NCBI GenBank assembly: GCA_002748225.1
Contig: PDRU01000093.1
Location: 1 to 16,957 of the forward strand
Source: Spirochaetales bacterium
Lineage (GTDB): Bacteria; Spirochaetota; Spirochaetia; DSM-2461
Reading direction: 5' to 3'
Length of the DNA stretch: 16,957 nucleotides
This document shows positions 1 through 7,432 of the stretch, one piece after another. How positions within the stretch are numbered: position 1 is the first letter of the stretch; every line of letters starts with the position of its first letter. The position numbers and the translations under genes are program-made. A model generated the notes under the pieces. The model saw nothing but the letters and a program-made list of their open reading frames with translations. It had not been told where the DNA came from and did no database searches.

Positions 1-339
1 CCCCGGGCTGGAGAAGTACTGGACATGACAAATAAAGACAGCCTTATTTTTATCTGGCAGCCTGTCCCTGATGCTCAATCCTACAGTCTCAGTCTCTACG
101 AGGAAGGCTCCTCCTTGCCCCTTTTCGAGAAAAGAGGATTAATAAATAACAGTTTTGAACTGAAAAATCTGGAAATTCTTGATGTGGGCAGCTATATTGT
201 GGAACTGTCAGCCTTGATGAAGGAGTCATCTGGAAATAACCGGGAAAGCGCGCTGAGCCGGGTACCTTTCTCGCTTACTTTGAATATTTCCAGCCGCCCG
301 CCGGCCATTCTGACAGAGACATTGCAGTATGAAGAATAA
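1..339 (+). CDS. C-terminal part of an exported protein with a fibronectin-III-like module (5' end outside window)
   Basis: The frame is open back to base 1 with no stop, so this is probably the 3' end of a longer gene rather than one starting at the ATG at 25, which has no clear ribosome binding site. About 112 codons are visible. They hold one beta-sandwich-like module beginning FIWQPVPDAQSYSL, matching the W-x-x-V-x-x-A-x-x-Y start also found in the next two proteins. The lead-in PRAGEVLDMTNKDSL resembles the spacer before such modules in spirochaetal FecR-domain proteins (from memory of the family), so the missing N-terminus could be FecR-like. The stop overlaps the next start by 11 bases, indicating an operon. 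No catalytic residues are seen. The module assignment is fair; the specific role is unknown. Confidence 0.6.
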   Translation, partial: PRAGEVLDMTNKDSLIFIWQPVPDAQSYSLSLYEEGSSLPLFEKRGLINNSFELKNLEILDVGSYIVELSALMKESSGNNRESALSRVPFSLTLNISSRPPAILTETLQYEE

Positions 340-1750
340 TATTACACTGTTTCGATTTGCCGCACTGCTGTCTTTCCTTCTTGCGTCTTTTCCCCTGAGC
401 GCCGGAAACAGGCTGGAATGGGAAGCGGTGCAGGGGGCGGATCACTACCGGGTTATAATCCGTCAGAACGATCAGCTTCTGCTCGATACGCCCAGCAAAG
501 ACTGCTGGCTGCCTCTGTTTCTGCCTCCCGGGAATTACGAGTTACAAATTCAGGTTATCAATACCTTCGGCAAAAAAGTTTCGGAAAGCCCATGGGAACC
601 TCTGCGTATTTTCACTTCTGCTCCGCCCTTTATTGCCGCTTTTTCCCCGAATGAAATCCATCAGTTCAATTTATCATCTTTCAGCGCACTGGTTACCGGC
701 TGGGTACCCTCTAGCAAAAATATTACAGGTTCGGAGTTTTATCTTAGAAACACAGCAGGCAGAACCATACCGCTCATAGTATCTCCCGCAGAAACGTCTC
801 ATCAGTCAGATACGAACTATCAAAACCTTTCTCTGGCTCCTGCGGAGGATCTGCCGGAGTCCGGCGTCTGGAGCCTTGTTATGAAAAATCCTGACGGAAA
901 ATCATACGAGAAGAAAGACGCACTGAGAATTATCAAAAATCTTCAGCCGCATATCAAAAGAATAAAACCGCGGTTCCTGCCGTTCGAAGAACAGCAGGCC
1001 GGTCTTCAAATGCAGATAAACAACCAGGAAGAAGGAGCCAGTGTTACTATCAGCGGTCCCTCCGAAATACCTGTTCTGTTTGTGAACAAAAGCAGCCCGA
1101 ATGTTCTGAATTACTATCTGGACATCAGCTCAGCCGCGGCCGGCTGGTACAGTGTCAGTGTCCGGAATCCTTCAGGCAGAAGTCATGAAAAAAACCGCGC
1201 TTTCAAAATTTATACAGACCAGTCTGGCGGAGTAAATGGTGTTCCGGCATATCCGCACAATGTTTATTTTGCGTTAACACTGGGACTTCCCATAAGAGAC
1301 AAAAAAGACAAAAAAACATCCCGGCCGGTATATGCCGGTTTTACAATGGGATACAGGCAGGAATTTCTTCCGTTCAGCCGCAAATCATACTGGCTCAGCG
1401 GTTTTGAATGGGAAGCAGCCCTGGAAAGCACCTTTCCTTTCGACAAAGGAATTGTCATGCCGGAAAAAAGAATATATCCCATGCAGCAGAGTGTTCTTCT
1501 GGGACTGAATTATATTATTCCGTCTGACTCTTTGTATAAAATTCAGTTCCGTATAGCCGCGGGCCCTGTGTTATCCCTGTATGACTGGAAGGTGTCCATA
1601 GACTGGCAGACAATTGTATCGGGAGGTATCCGGCTGGAATATAAACCTGAATTATACATGAGTTTCCTTTTGGGCCTTTCAAGTACATACTACGTTGATG
1701 ATGTGCGGAAAATATTGAAGCCCACTCTGGAAGGAGGCTGGAAATGGTAA
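329..1750 (+). CDS. Exported FN3/IPT-like protein with C-terminal outer-membrane domain
   Basis: 473 residues. A signal peptide is clear: Lys near the N-terminus, hydrophobic core at about residues 8-20, and SAG cleavage near 26. There is no lipobox cysteine. Residues about 28-95 form a fibronectin-III-like module (LEWEAVQGADHYRV). Two Ig/IPT-like repeats follow, ending NPDGKSYEKKDALRI (about 188-202) and NPSGRSHEKNRAFKI (about 280-294). Residues about 310-473 alternate polar and aromatic residues (VYFALTLGL, YAGFTMGYRQ, SGGIRLEYKPEL) and end in Trp. This fits a small beta-barrel or outer-membrane anchor, where a terminal aromatic is usual. Function is unknown; a surface or periplasm-spanning structural role is inferred. 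The start overlaps the preceding gene by 11 bases and the end overlaps the next by 7, so all three are probably co-translated. It is a paralogue of the next gene in overall plan. Confidence 0.75.
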   Translation: MKNNITLFRFAALLSFLLASFPLSAGNRLEWEAVQGADHYRVIIRQNDQLLLDTPSKDCWLPLFLPPGNYELQIQVINTFGKKVSESPWEPLRIFTSAPPFIAAFSPNEIHQFNLSSFSALVTGWVPSSKNITGSEFYLRNTAGRTIPLIVSPAETSHQSDTNYQNLSLAPAEDLPESGVWSLVMKNPDGKSYEKKDALRIIKNLQPHIKRIKPRFLPFEEQQAGLQMQINNQEEGASVTISGPSEIPVLFVNKSSPNVLNYYLDISSAAAGWYSVSVRNPSGRSHEKNRAFKIYTDQSGGVNGVPAYPHNVYFALTLGLPIRDKKDKKTSRPVYAGFTMGYRQEFLPFSRKSYWLSGFEWEAALESTFPFDKGIVMPEKRIYPMQQSVLLGLNYIIPSDSLYKIQFRIAAGPVLSLYDWKVSIDWQTIVSGGIRLEYKPELYMSFLLGLSSTYYVDDVRKILKPTLEGGWKW

Positions 1751-3108
1751 GATTTTCCTCCAGAACACTTGCTGTTCTCAATTTACTTATACTCATAACC
1801 TGCGGTGTTTACTCACAGGATTTTTCTGTTCTCGGCAGCATTGAAGGTAACCAGCTCATAGAATGGGAATCCGTAGAAGGCGCTTCAGGATACCGTGTGG
1901 AAGTACGGCGGGACGGCCATGTTTTTATAGACACTATCAGTCCTTCTGAAAAATTGTTCCTGAAACTGGCAGCAGGCACATACGAATACCGCATACATGT
2001 TCTGAGTCCATTTGAAAGCCCGGTTTCTGTTTCCGAATGGCACACTCTCCAGGTAAAACGCCATGCCGCGCCTGTTTTTAAACTCAAAGAACCCCTGGTA
2101 TTCATGGAAGGAGAATCCGGAAATACGGTCCTTGAAGCGGAGCTGCTGAACCTTACAGAACAACCTTCCTTTTTTCTGGTTCAGGATGAAACCAAAATTG
2201 CGCTTAACGGAGAATTCAAAGACGAAAATATCGCACTCTCTGTTCAGCCGGGAAATCTGGGAACAGGAAGCTGGAGTCTGCGGGCTGAGTATTCCAGCGG
2301 TCTGAATTACACATTCCCCGGCGCCGTTATAATTGAGCCGAAACGCAGCCCTGAGTTTTTTTCAATTGATCAGCCGGTTATTACCGGCACAGAACCTGTC
2401 CTGCTTGAGATATCCGGTCAGAACTTTCATCCGGACATGACTGTAACTTTTACGGGGAACACCGGCAATCTGAAAACTTCCGGACTGAAAGTTATCAATG
2501 GAACAACAGCACAGGTTATAGTTTATCCGGCCGCTGCTCAGGAAGGCAGCTACAGTCTAACTCTCACAAACCCCGGAGAAGCCCAAATAAGCTCTGAAAC
2601 TGTTCTGAGCATTGAACCGGAGAAAAAAACATACACTCCGCAGGACTTCAAAATACAGTTCGGCTGGTCGCCGTATTTTATTTTCAACGGGAAACAAGTT
2701 GTATTCAGTCTGATATCCGCTGAAACAGCCGTTGTTTTTCAGTCCGGGTGGGAGGGGCCTTTTCTGAGCGGTCTGGGCGCGGAGATACGTTTTTCCATGT
2801 CGCCGGGAATTGATTTTATGCTCTCCGACAGCAACTTTTTTACGCAAACGGATATTTCCCTGCTCTGGCGTCCGCTGACAAAAAAAAGCGCGGCTCCGGT
2901 TATTCTTGTGGGTGTGGGGAATTCCATTTCCGAATTAGGGGGGTATTTCAACCGGCCCAACCTGTTCCATATCCGTGCCGGCGCGGCAGTTGAACTGGTA
3001 AAGGGAAACAGCTCTTACCGGTTCGGGCTCAACGGCATGGTATTATTCACGGATAAATTTATATTTCCCATGGCAACAATAAGTATCCGGAAAAACTTCC
3101 GAATCTAG
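1744..3108 (+). CDS. Exported FN3/IPT-like protein, paralogue of the preceding gene
   Basis: 454 residues. The start ATG at 1744 lies inside the end of the previous gene and follows a near-perfect Shine-Dalgarno AAGGAGG at 1731-1737, six bases upstream, which fixes it. The signal peptide runs from about residue 7 to the VYSQ region near 25. A fibronectin-III-like module follows (IEWESVEGASGYRVEV, about residues 38-105). Next come Ig/IPT-like sandwiches, one with the typical FHPDMTVTFTGN and YSLTLTNPGEA pattern (about 225-290). The C-terminal part from about 300 has alternating beta-strand character (IQFGWSPYFIF, GAAVELVKGNSSYRFGLNG) and ends IRKNFRI, compatible with an outer-membrane barrel. 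Role unknown. The stop TAG shares the tetramer CTAG with the stop of the opposing SET gene, so no intergenic terminator separates them. Confidence 0.75.
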   Translation: MVRFSSRTLAVLNLLILITCGVYSQDFSVLGSIEGNQLIEWESVEGASGYRVEVRRDGHVFIDTISPSEKLFLKLAAGTYEYRIHVLSPFESPVSVSEWHTLQVKRHAAPVFKLKEPLVFMEGESGNTVLEAELLNLTEQPSFFLVQDETKIALNGEFKDENIALSVQPGNLGTGSWSLRAEYSSGLNYTFPGAVIIEPKRSPEFFSIDQPVITGTEPVLLEISGQNFHPDMTVTFTGNTGNLKTSGLKVINGTTAQVIVYPAAAQEGSYSLTLTNPGEAQISSETVLSIEPEKKTYTPQDFKIQFGWSPYFIFNGKQVVFSLISAETAVVFQSGWEGPFLSGLGAEIRFSMSPGIDFMLSDSNFFTQTDISLLWRPLTKKSAAPVILVGVGNSISELGGYFNRPNLFHIRAGAAVELVKGNSSYRFGLNGMVLFTDKFIFPMATISIRKNFRI

Positions 3109-3710
3109 CTTGAATAATTCACCACCATTTCCCGGCTGCCGCCGCACCAGTATGCCGGACCGTAATCAACCGTCAGTTCATCTCCGGGCTGAATGGATTT
3201 TACCGCTGTAAAGACAATACGCCAGCGGCCGTCAGACACAAAATGCTCCACTTCGGTGTTTGGATTTATTCCATGATTCACAAACCGCAGAGGACCGCCG
3301 GCCAGCCGGGCATCAATTTCCAGGGCTCTGCCGGGAAAACTCACTTTGGGGAATCCCCATGAATAGTCAGAGGAAAATCCGCCGTCTTTCAGAGCCCGGC
3401 CCTTCCGGGCAGGTTGAACAATGCCTGTATATTCGCCCACAAGGTTCCCGGCGGGAACGGCATTCAGGCTGAAAAGGCCGCGGCCCAGCAAACCGCCTAT
3501 TGTCCGCACTTCCAGTTCCGGCAGTTTTTCCGGATTGTCCAGAAATGAAGAATAACGCAAGGCCAGCAGTTCAAATTCATCTTTATTGCGGCGGTAATAA
3601 GGGGTTCGGCGGACGTCCCTCTCCCCCAGTCTGAAAGGGACATACTTATTTGCCGAAAGATACTCAATTCCCAGAGACTGAAAAAAGGTTCTGAATCCTT
3701 CAGGAGTCAT
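3105..3710 (-). CDS. Small SET-domain protein (putative protein lysine methyltransferase)
   Basis: 201 residues from the ATG at 3710. That start is chosen because any longer reading would run through the tRNA gene just upstream; GGA triplets lie 3-15 bases before it. The C-terminal two thirds is a SET domain with the expected ordered motifs: GRGLFSLNAVPAG (about 76-88), VGEYTG (91-96), EIDAR (131-135), RFVNHGINPN (142-151, the RFxNHxxxPN S-adenosylmethionine-binding pseudoknot), and ELTVDYG (178-184) carrying the conserved Tyr. SET enzymes transfer methyl groups from S-adenosylmethionine to lysines. The first about 65 residues form a unique helical segment. There is no post-SET cysteine cluster. 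The substrate is unknown; stand-alone bacterial SET proteins in host-associated bacteria can modify histone-like or host proteins. The gene begins 20 bases after the tRNA 3' end, so it is probably expressed by read-through from the tRNA promoter. Confidence 0.85.
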   Translation of the reverse strand: MTPEGFRTFFQSLGIEYLSANKYVPFRLGERDVRRTPYYRRNKDEFELLALRYSSFLDNPEKLPELEVRTIGGLLGRGLFSLNAVPAGNLVGEYTGIVQPARKGRALKDGGFSSDYSWGFPKVSFPGRALEIDARLAGGPLRFVNHGINPNTEVEHFVSDGRWRIVFTAVKSIQPGDELTVDYGPAYWCGGSREMVVNYSS

Positions 3711-3729
3711 TCCGGCATTTCCAAAAAAA

Positions 3730-3802
3730 TAGTGGCGAAGGGATTTGAACCCCTGACCGATCGGATATGAGCCGATTGCTCTACCAACTGAGCTACGCCA
3801 CC
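3730..3802 (-). tRNA. tRNA-Met (anticodon CAT), elongator type
   Basis: Read on the minus strand, a complete 73-nt cloverleaf is visible. The acceptor stem is GGTGGCG with CGCCACT (G1-T72 wobble). The D arm is GCTC AGTTGGTA GAGC. The anticodon stem ATCGG/CCGAT closes the loop CTCATAT with anticodon CAT. The variable loop is CGGTC and the T arm is AGGGG TTCAAAT CCCTT. The discriminator is A and no CCA is encoded. The stem lacks the three G-C pairs (GGG/CCC) typical of initiator tRNA, so it is an elongator. A CAT anticodon could also mark tRNA-Ile2 after lysidine modification; resemblance to elongator Met makes Met more likely. A run of seven T (3723-3729 in transcript sense) directly follows and may act as a partial terminator. 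Confidence 0.93.
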
Positions 3803-3814
3803 AAACTGAGCGGT

Positions 3815-3844
3815 AATGTACCTTAATAAGGCCCCGCATGTCAA
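3815..3844 (-). promoter_or_regulatory. Probable sigma-70 promoter of the tRNA
   Basis: On the minus strand a perfect -35 TTGACA (3844-3839) is followed after 18 bases by TACATT (3820-3815), four of six matches to the -10 consensus. The -10 ends 12 bases before the tRNA 5' end, which gives the very short leader expected for a tRNA gene. It lies in the 65-base gap after the stop of the large ATPase-like gene and would also serve the SET gene by read-through. Confidence 0.6.
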
Positions 3845-3868
3845 CGGCAGAGCGGAAAAAGGCCTTAT
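3826..3868. repeat. 8-bp inverted repeat flanking the tRNA -35 box
   Basis: ATAAGGCC at 3826-3833 and its exact complement GGCCTTAT at 3861-3868 are separated by 27 bases that contain the -35 element. The distal arm touches the stop codon of the upstream gene. It could be an operator or a weak terminator stem for the upstream gene; it has no adjacent long T-run in the right place, so it is not called a terminator. Confidence 0.35.
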
Positions 3869-6819
3869 CAGAGAAGTTTCCGGCGGTGAGCTTCGTCCAT
3901 AATGCGTTTATTCCAGTAATTGTCTGAAAGCCATGCCCTTTTGGTCTGATTATCATCAAAGCGGGCAGCCCGCAGCTGAAGCTCGTTAAACGCCTGACTG
4001 ACATGACGTGTCTGAACTTCACTGTTAACTTCTTCACTGGACAAAAGAGCCCACAGAGCATACACATAGCGGAAAGGCCGGGGAAAACGCCATCCTTCAC
4101 TGGAAATCATGCCGGAGAGCCTGTCAACGGCCGGAAGACCTTTGTCCTCCGCGCCGACAAAGGCGGCAAAGGCCTCTATCCATTCACCCAGAATATCCAG
4201 CGGCTGTGAAGAGTCGGCCAGCCGCCCTTCTATGGGGAAGAAACCGTCACTCCAGTCTTCCGATTCCCCCTGCACCCTGACTGTTTGTCTCTGGAGCTCC
4301 AGCGCCGGAAGAATAAAATTCCCGGCCGCTTCAATATTACCTTCCAGCCAAGCCGCTTCAGCCAGAAATGCCAGCGCTTCCCTTTGATTGCGGGCGTTCT
4401 GAAGAACAGATTTTCCCTTTTTCTTTCCTTCAGCCAGAAGACAGCGTCCGTACCAGACCTCAAACACATCCGCTTCTCTTTCCAGACCGTAAAAGTCCGC
4501 TGTGTCCTTTCCTTCAGAAGCAAGAGAAGCAGCTTCCGGGTAACGCCCCAGTTCCCAGTCAATACGCACCCTGCAGAGTGTCAGCAGCAGCCATATATCC
4601 CTGCGGCCGTGCTCATGCGCCAAAATCCGCAGTTCGTCACAATCACGCGAAGAACGGGACAAGTTACCAAATATAAACCGCCCCACAGCCTCCAGAGACG
4701 CCGCGCGGAGAACCGCCCATGCCGCGCCGATCTGAGTGCCTATCCGGCGCGCAATTTCAAAGTGTTCAAGCGCGTCCCGGACTCTCCCCGAAGCAAGCAG
4801 CGCAAGAGCCAGTTCCTGGTGAGCCAGGGTTTCTCCCTTATGATTGCCCTGTTTCTGAAAAAAGAACAAAGCCTCCTTGGCGGCGCCGGCCGCTTCATCC
4901 CACCGGAAAGCCGCATAAAAAAGCCGGGCCTGATTCAGCCGGAAACTGCCGGCAAAATCGCCCCGTTCCACCACTGGCGCAACCACCCCGTCCCTGATCA
5001 GAGCATGAATTTCTTCCGGCCCGGCAGTAAGAAGCATGTAGCGCAGCCTGGCCGCGCCCAGAACCTGCCCCAGAGTTTCCCTGTCGTCACCGTTCATTTC
5101 GGAATTCATCAGGGGTGCACTTTTCAGGATAACTCCCGCATCTCTGAGCTGTCTATTGTCCAGCAGTTTCTCCAGCAGACCATGCAAAACCGCAATACCG
5201 GACTCGGACGGCCCCCATTTTTCTATGTAGCGGAACAGCCTCAGAGCATCAACAGGCTCTCCATCCTCTAAACGCTTATACATAAAACGGCCGAAAGCCG
5301 CAGCGCTGCGTATATTTTCGGAACTGCTTAAGGAAGAAACAACCGAAGCGCCCGGCAGAAACCGGACTCTGCCGTCAGCGTCTTCCCGGATAAATCCCAG
5401 ATGCATAAGGCTGTCATATCGGGCACACTCTCCAAACACAATTTCGTCTTCAGTACCCAGCCGTTCCGTTAACAGACGGCGGTTGGCAAGTCCTGAAGCG
5501 GCGTGAGCCAGAAACAGAATATTCCGGGTTTCAGTGTCCAGAGAATCAACAAGAACCCCGCTGGCATCGCCGCGGATATCCAGTTTTCTTTCGCGGGCAA
5601 GAAAGACATGGAACAGTGTGTATAAATCAGATCCGTATTCCATCAAGAGCCGTTCGGTTTTTGCCGGGGAAGGCAGGGCGCGGGTGGAGGCTTTTCCAAC
5701 AAGTTCCACCCACTCCTCCTTTTCAGGTTTCCGGAAGTCAACAACATACCGGGGCATTTCAAACAGACCTTCTGCCTCCGGCGCACCAAACGGTTCAATA
5801 TCCCGAATAATAATAAGCCTGAGAAACTCATTATCGTTAAACTCGGCCAAAACGGATTGCAGGCGCTCAGCTGCTTCCGCTTTCGGCTGAAATCCATCCA
5901 GAACAATATAGGCCGGCCTGTTCAGTTCTTTCCGGAATTCCAGAAAGGCTTTCAGATAAAGGGCAAATGCCTGAACAAGATCAACCAGCCCCTGGTCCCT
6001 GGAACTTCTGCATAATCCGCCCTGACTCGTTTCTTCCAGAAAACCGCGTCCTTCCTGCTCCCACCACTGTTTTTCATCTTCCTGCAGATATTCGGAAACA
6101 CGGTCTGTAAAGTCTGAAGGACCGAGAAAAACAGTCCGGGTAAACGGTTCCATTGTGCCGGGGGAATCCCTGGAAAAGGTCATAATAAACGGCATGCCGC
6201 TGTCATCGGGATAACGCTCCCTGAGAGCTTCAAAGAACGTTTTCCTTTTCCCGGAACGGTGCTGCCCGCGAATAAGAAGAGTCCGCTCATGAAAGGTCTC
6301 TGTACTGCCCTTTTCCATTTTTTCAAGCGCTGTTCTGAGGGCAGCCAGACGGTTATGGCGGACCAGCAGCCTGGGAAGACGTTCTTCAAGACGCGGTCCG
6401 AGAGTTTTCAGCGCCTCTACCCGGAAAAAGCCCTGCTGCTTAACCGTTTCAAAATAAGCGCGGAAATCACTCTGTACATCCGGAGCCACCCATAAGCCGT
6501 TATCCCTGGGTATTTTCAGAATAAGGGAATTGAGAACTTCCCCCTCATCATTTCCCGCGGTAACAAGAACTGTAAAGCCCAGAAGGTTCTGATGATTCTT
6601 CTGCAGAAAACGGTACATGGCCTCAGAGGCTTCAGCCGTCTTGCGGACATTTTCCTCCAGAGAAGAAGAAAAAACATAAACCGGCGCGCCGGACGGGCGG
6701 CCGCCGTATTCCCGGCAGATTCGGGTCAGCTCCCGCTCAATTTCCTCAACAAGATAAGCGCGCAGTTTTCTTAATTGATTTTCGTGGTAAATACCGGTAT
6801 AAATCAGATAGGAATGCAT
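3868..6819 (-). CDS. Large STAND/AAA-like ATPase with TPR-like C-terminus
   Basis: 983 residues; the ATG at 6819 follows AGGA seven bases upstream. Residues 1-140 form an alpha/beta domain I do not recognise. Residues 180-200 (LLIRGQHRSGKRKTFFEAL) look like a P-loop: G185-QHRS-G190-K191. The usual Ser/Thr after the Lys is Arg192, with Thr only at 194, so it is imperfect. A Walker-B-like strand, AYIVLDGF, lies at 303-310, followed by a sensor-like LRLIIIRD. This is the layout of STAND signalling NTPases, which use nucleotide binding to switch and helical repeats to sense or bind partners. From about residue 620 the protein is helical with TPR-like pairs (ETLAHQELALALLASGRVRDALEHFEIA). There is no signal peptide, so it is cytoplasmic. 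It is divergent from the anti-sigma cluster across 88 bases. It could instead be a scaffold with dead NTPase. Confidence 0.65.
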   Translation of the reverse strand: MHSYLIYTGIYHENQLRKLRAYLVEEIERELTRICREYGGRPSGAPVYVFSSSLEENVRKTAEASEAMYRFLQKNHQNLLGFTVLVTAGNDEGEVLNSLILKIPRDNGLWVAPDVQSDFRAYFETVKQQGFFRVEALKTLGPRLEERLPRLLVRHNRLAALRTALEKMEKGSTETFHERTLLIRGQHRSGKRKTFFEALRERYPDDSGMPFIMTFSRDSPGTMEPFTRTVFLGPSDFTDRVSEYLQEDEKQWWEQEGRGFLEETSQGGLCRSSRDQGLVDLVQAFALYLKAFLEFRKELNRPAYIVLDGFQPKAEAAERLQSVLAEFNDNEFLRLIIIRDIEPFGAPEAEGLFEMPRYVVDFRKPEKEEWVELVGKASTRALPSPAKTERLLMEYGSDLYTLFHVFLARERKLDIRGDASGVLVDSLDTETRNILFLAHAASGLANRRLLTERLGTEDEIVFGECARYDSLMHLGFIREDADGRVRFLPGASVVSSLSSSENIRSAAAFGRFMYKRLEDGEPVDALRLFRYIEKWGPSESGIAVLHGLLEKLLDNRQLRDAGVILKSAPLMNSEMNGDDRETLGQVLGAARLRYMLLTAGPEEIHALIRDGVVAPVVERGDFAGSFRLNQARLFYAAFRWDEAAGAAKEALFFFQKQGNHKGETLAHQELALALLASGRVRDALEHFEIARRIGTQIGAAWAVLRAASLEAVGRFIFGNLSRSSRDCDELRILAHEHGRRDIWLLLTLCRVRIDWELGRYPEAASLASEGKDTADFYGLEREADVFEVWYGRCLLAEGKKKGKSVLQNARNQREALAFLAEAAWLEGNIEAAGNFILPALELQRQTVRVQGESEDWSDGFFPIEGRLADSSQPLDILGEWIEAFAAFVGAEDKGLPAVDRLSGMISSEGWRFPRPFRYVYALWALLSSEEVNSEVQTRHVSQAFNELQLRAARFDDNQTKRAWLSDNYWNKRIMDEAHRRKLL

Positions 6820-6851
6820 ATCAGGTTCCTGGAGGTTTTTCTAACATGTCT

Positions 6852-6880
6852 TTGATCCTGCTATTTGTGAAAAATCTAAT
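6852..6880 (+). promoter_or_regulatory. Probable promoter for the ATPase/PilZ gene pair
   Basis: TTGATC (6852-6857) and TCTAAT (6875-6880) are separated by 17 bases, with four and five of six consensus matches. The predicted start of transcription is about 20 bases before the ATG at 6908. It lies in the 88-base divergent gap 6820-6907. I found no equally convincing promoter in that gap for the opposite gene. Confidence 0.5.
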
Positions 6881-6907
6881 CCTCTCCATAATAACCCGGA
6901 ATCAGCA

Positions 6908-7432
6908 ATGGATCATATAGTTTTTGAAGGCAGAAAGTACAAAAAAATTGCCTTTAACATTGCAACGGGGGCTCCTTTTCATGAGATCATTAAAAAGATA
7001 AACTCTATTGGCTTCCCTGAAAACACCGTGAATGAAGAAGAAATCCGCTATGCCGTTCTGGAACTGATCAATAATTCTCTCAGAGCCCAGCGGCAGCACA
7101 AAATTAAGCAGGACATCCGGACAGAGCTGCATCTGGACGGCAGTGAACTGTCAGTCAGCATTACAGACAGAGGCGCGGGCTTTAATGTTGAAATTCTTCC
7201 ATACAGCCTGGAAACACCTGTTGATGAAATAGATACCAACAGCCGCAGTTTTCAGGCGTACAGGGAAAAAAATCATTACAAACACTTTGGAATGGGACTG
7301 CTTATAGCGCGCCGCCAGTTCCCCCGGTTCAAAATTATTTTTTTAAACAGCGAAGGCACGGAAGTGCCCTACTCTCCCGGCGGAGTAGCAGGAACACGTA
7401 TCGAAATGTCTAAGAGGCTGAACAATGGCTGA
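6908..7432 (+). CDS. HATPase_c-type anti-sigma / histidine-kinase-like ATP-binding protein
   Basis: 174 residues with the Bergerat ATP-binding fold of GHKL proteins and nothing else, as in RsbW/SpoIIAB-type serine kinases. The N-box is YAVLELINNSLRA (about 48-60, with Glu52 and Asn55/56). The G1 box is DRGAGF (87-92) and the G2 box is FGMGLLIARR (127-136). No dimerisation/phosphoacceptor domain and no membrane segment are present, so it is a soluble anti-sigma or signalling kinase rather than a full sensor kinase. Its stop overlaps the start of the PilZ gene in ATGGCTGA (8 bases), implying translational coupling. A second, more diverged relative lies at 8213. Its partner (sigma factor, STAS protein or other) cannot be read from the sequence. 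The Shine-Dalgarno before 6908 is weak. Confidence 0.82.
   Translation: MDHIVFEGRKYKKIAFNIATGAPFHEIIKKINSIGFPENTVNEEEIRYAVLELINNSLRAQRQHKIKQDIRTELHLDGSELSVSITDRGAGFNVEILPYSLETPVDEIDTNSRSFQAYREKNHYKHFGMGLLIARRQFPRFKIIFLNSEGTEVPYSPGGVAGTRIEMSKRLNNG

Noticed and set aside
3723..3729. Full intrinsic terminator after the tRNA
   Set aside because: Only the T-run is present; no hairpin other than the tRNA itself precedes it, and the SET gene begins 20 bases on, so at most partial termination is likely.
3711..4100. Longer reading of the SET gene upstream to an ATG at 4100
   Set aside because: The extension would translate straight through the tRNA and its promoter and overlap the end of the large ATPase-like gene; the SET start at 3710 is sufficient.
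4285..5271. 328-codon open frame on the plus strand
   Set aside because: It is antisense to the well-supported 983-residue protein, has no domain signature, and its composition fits a mirror of the real codons.
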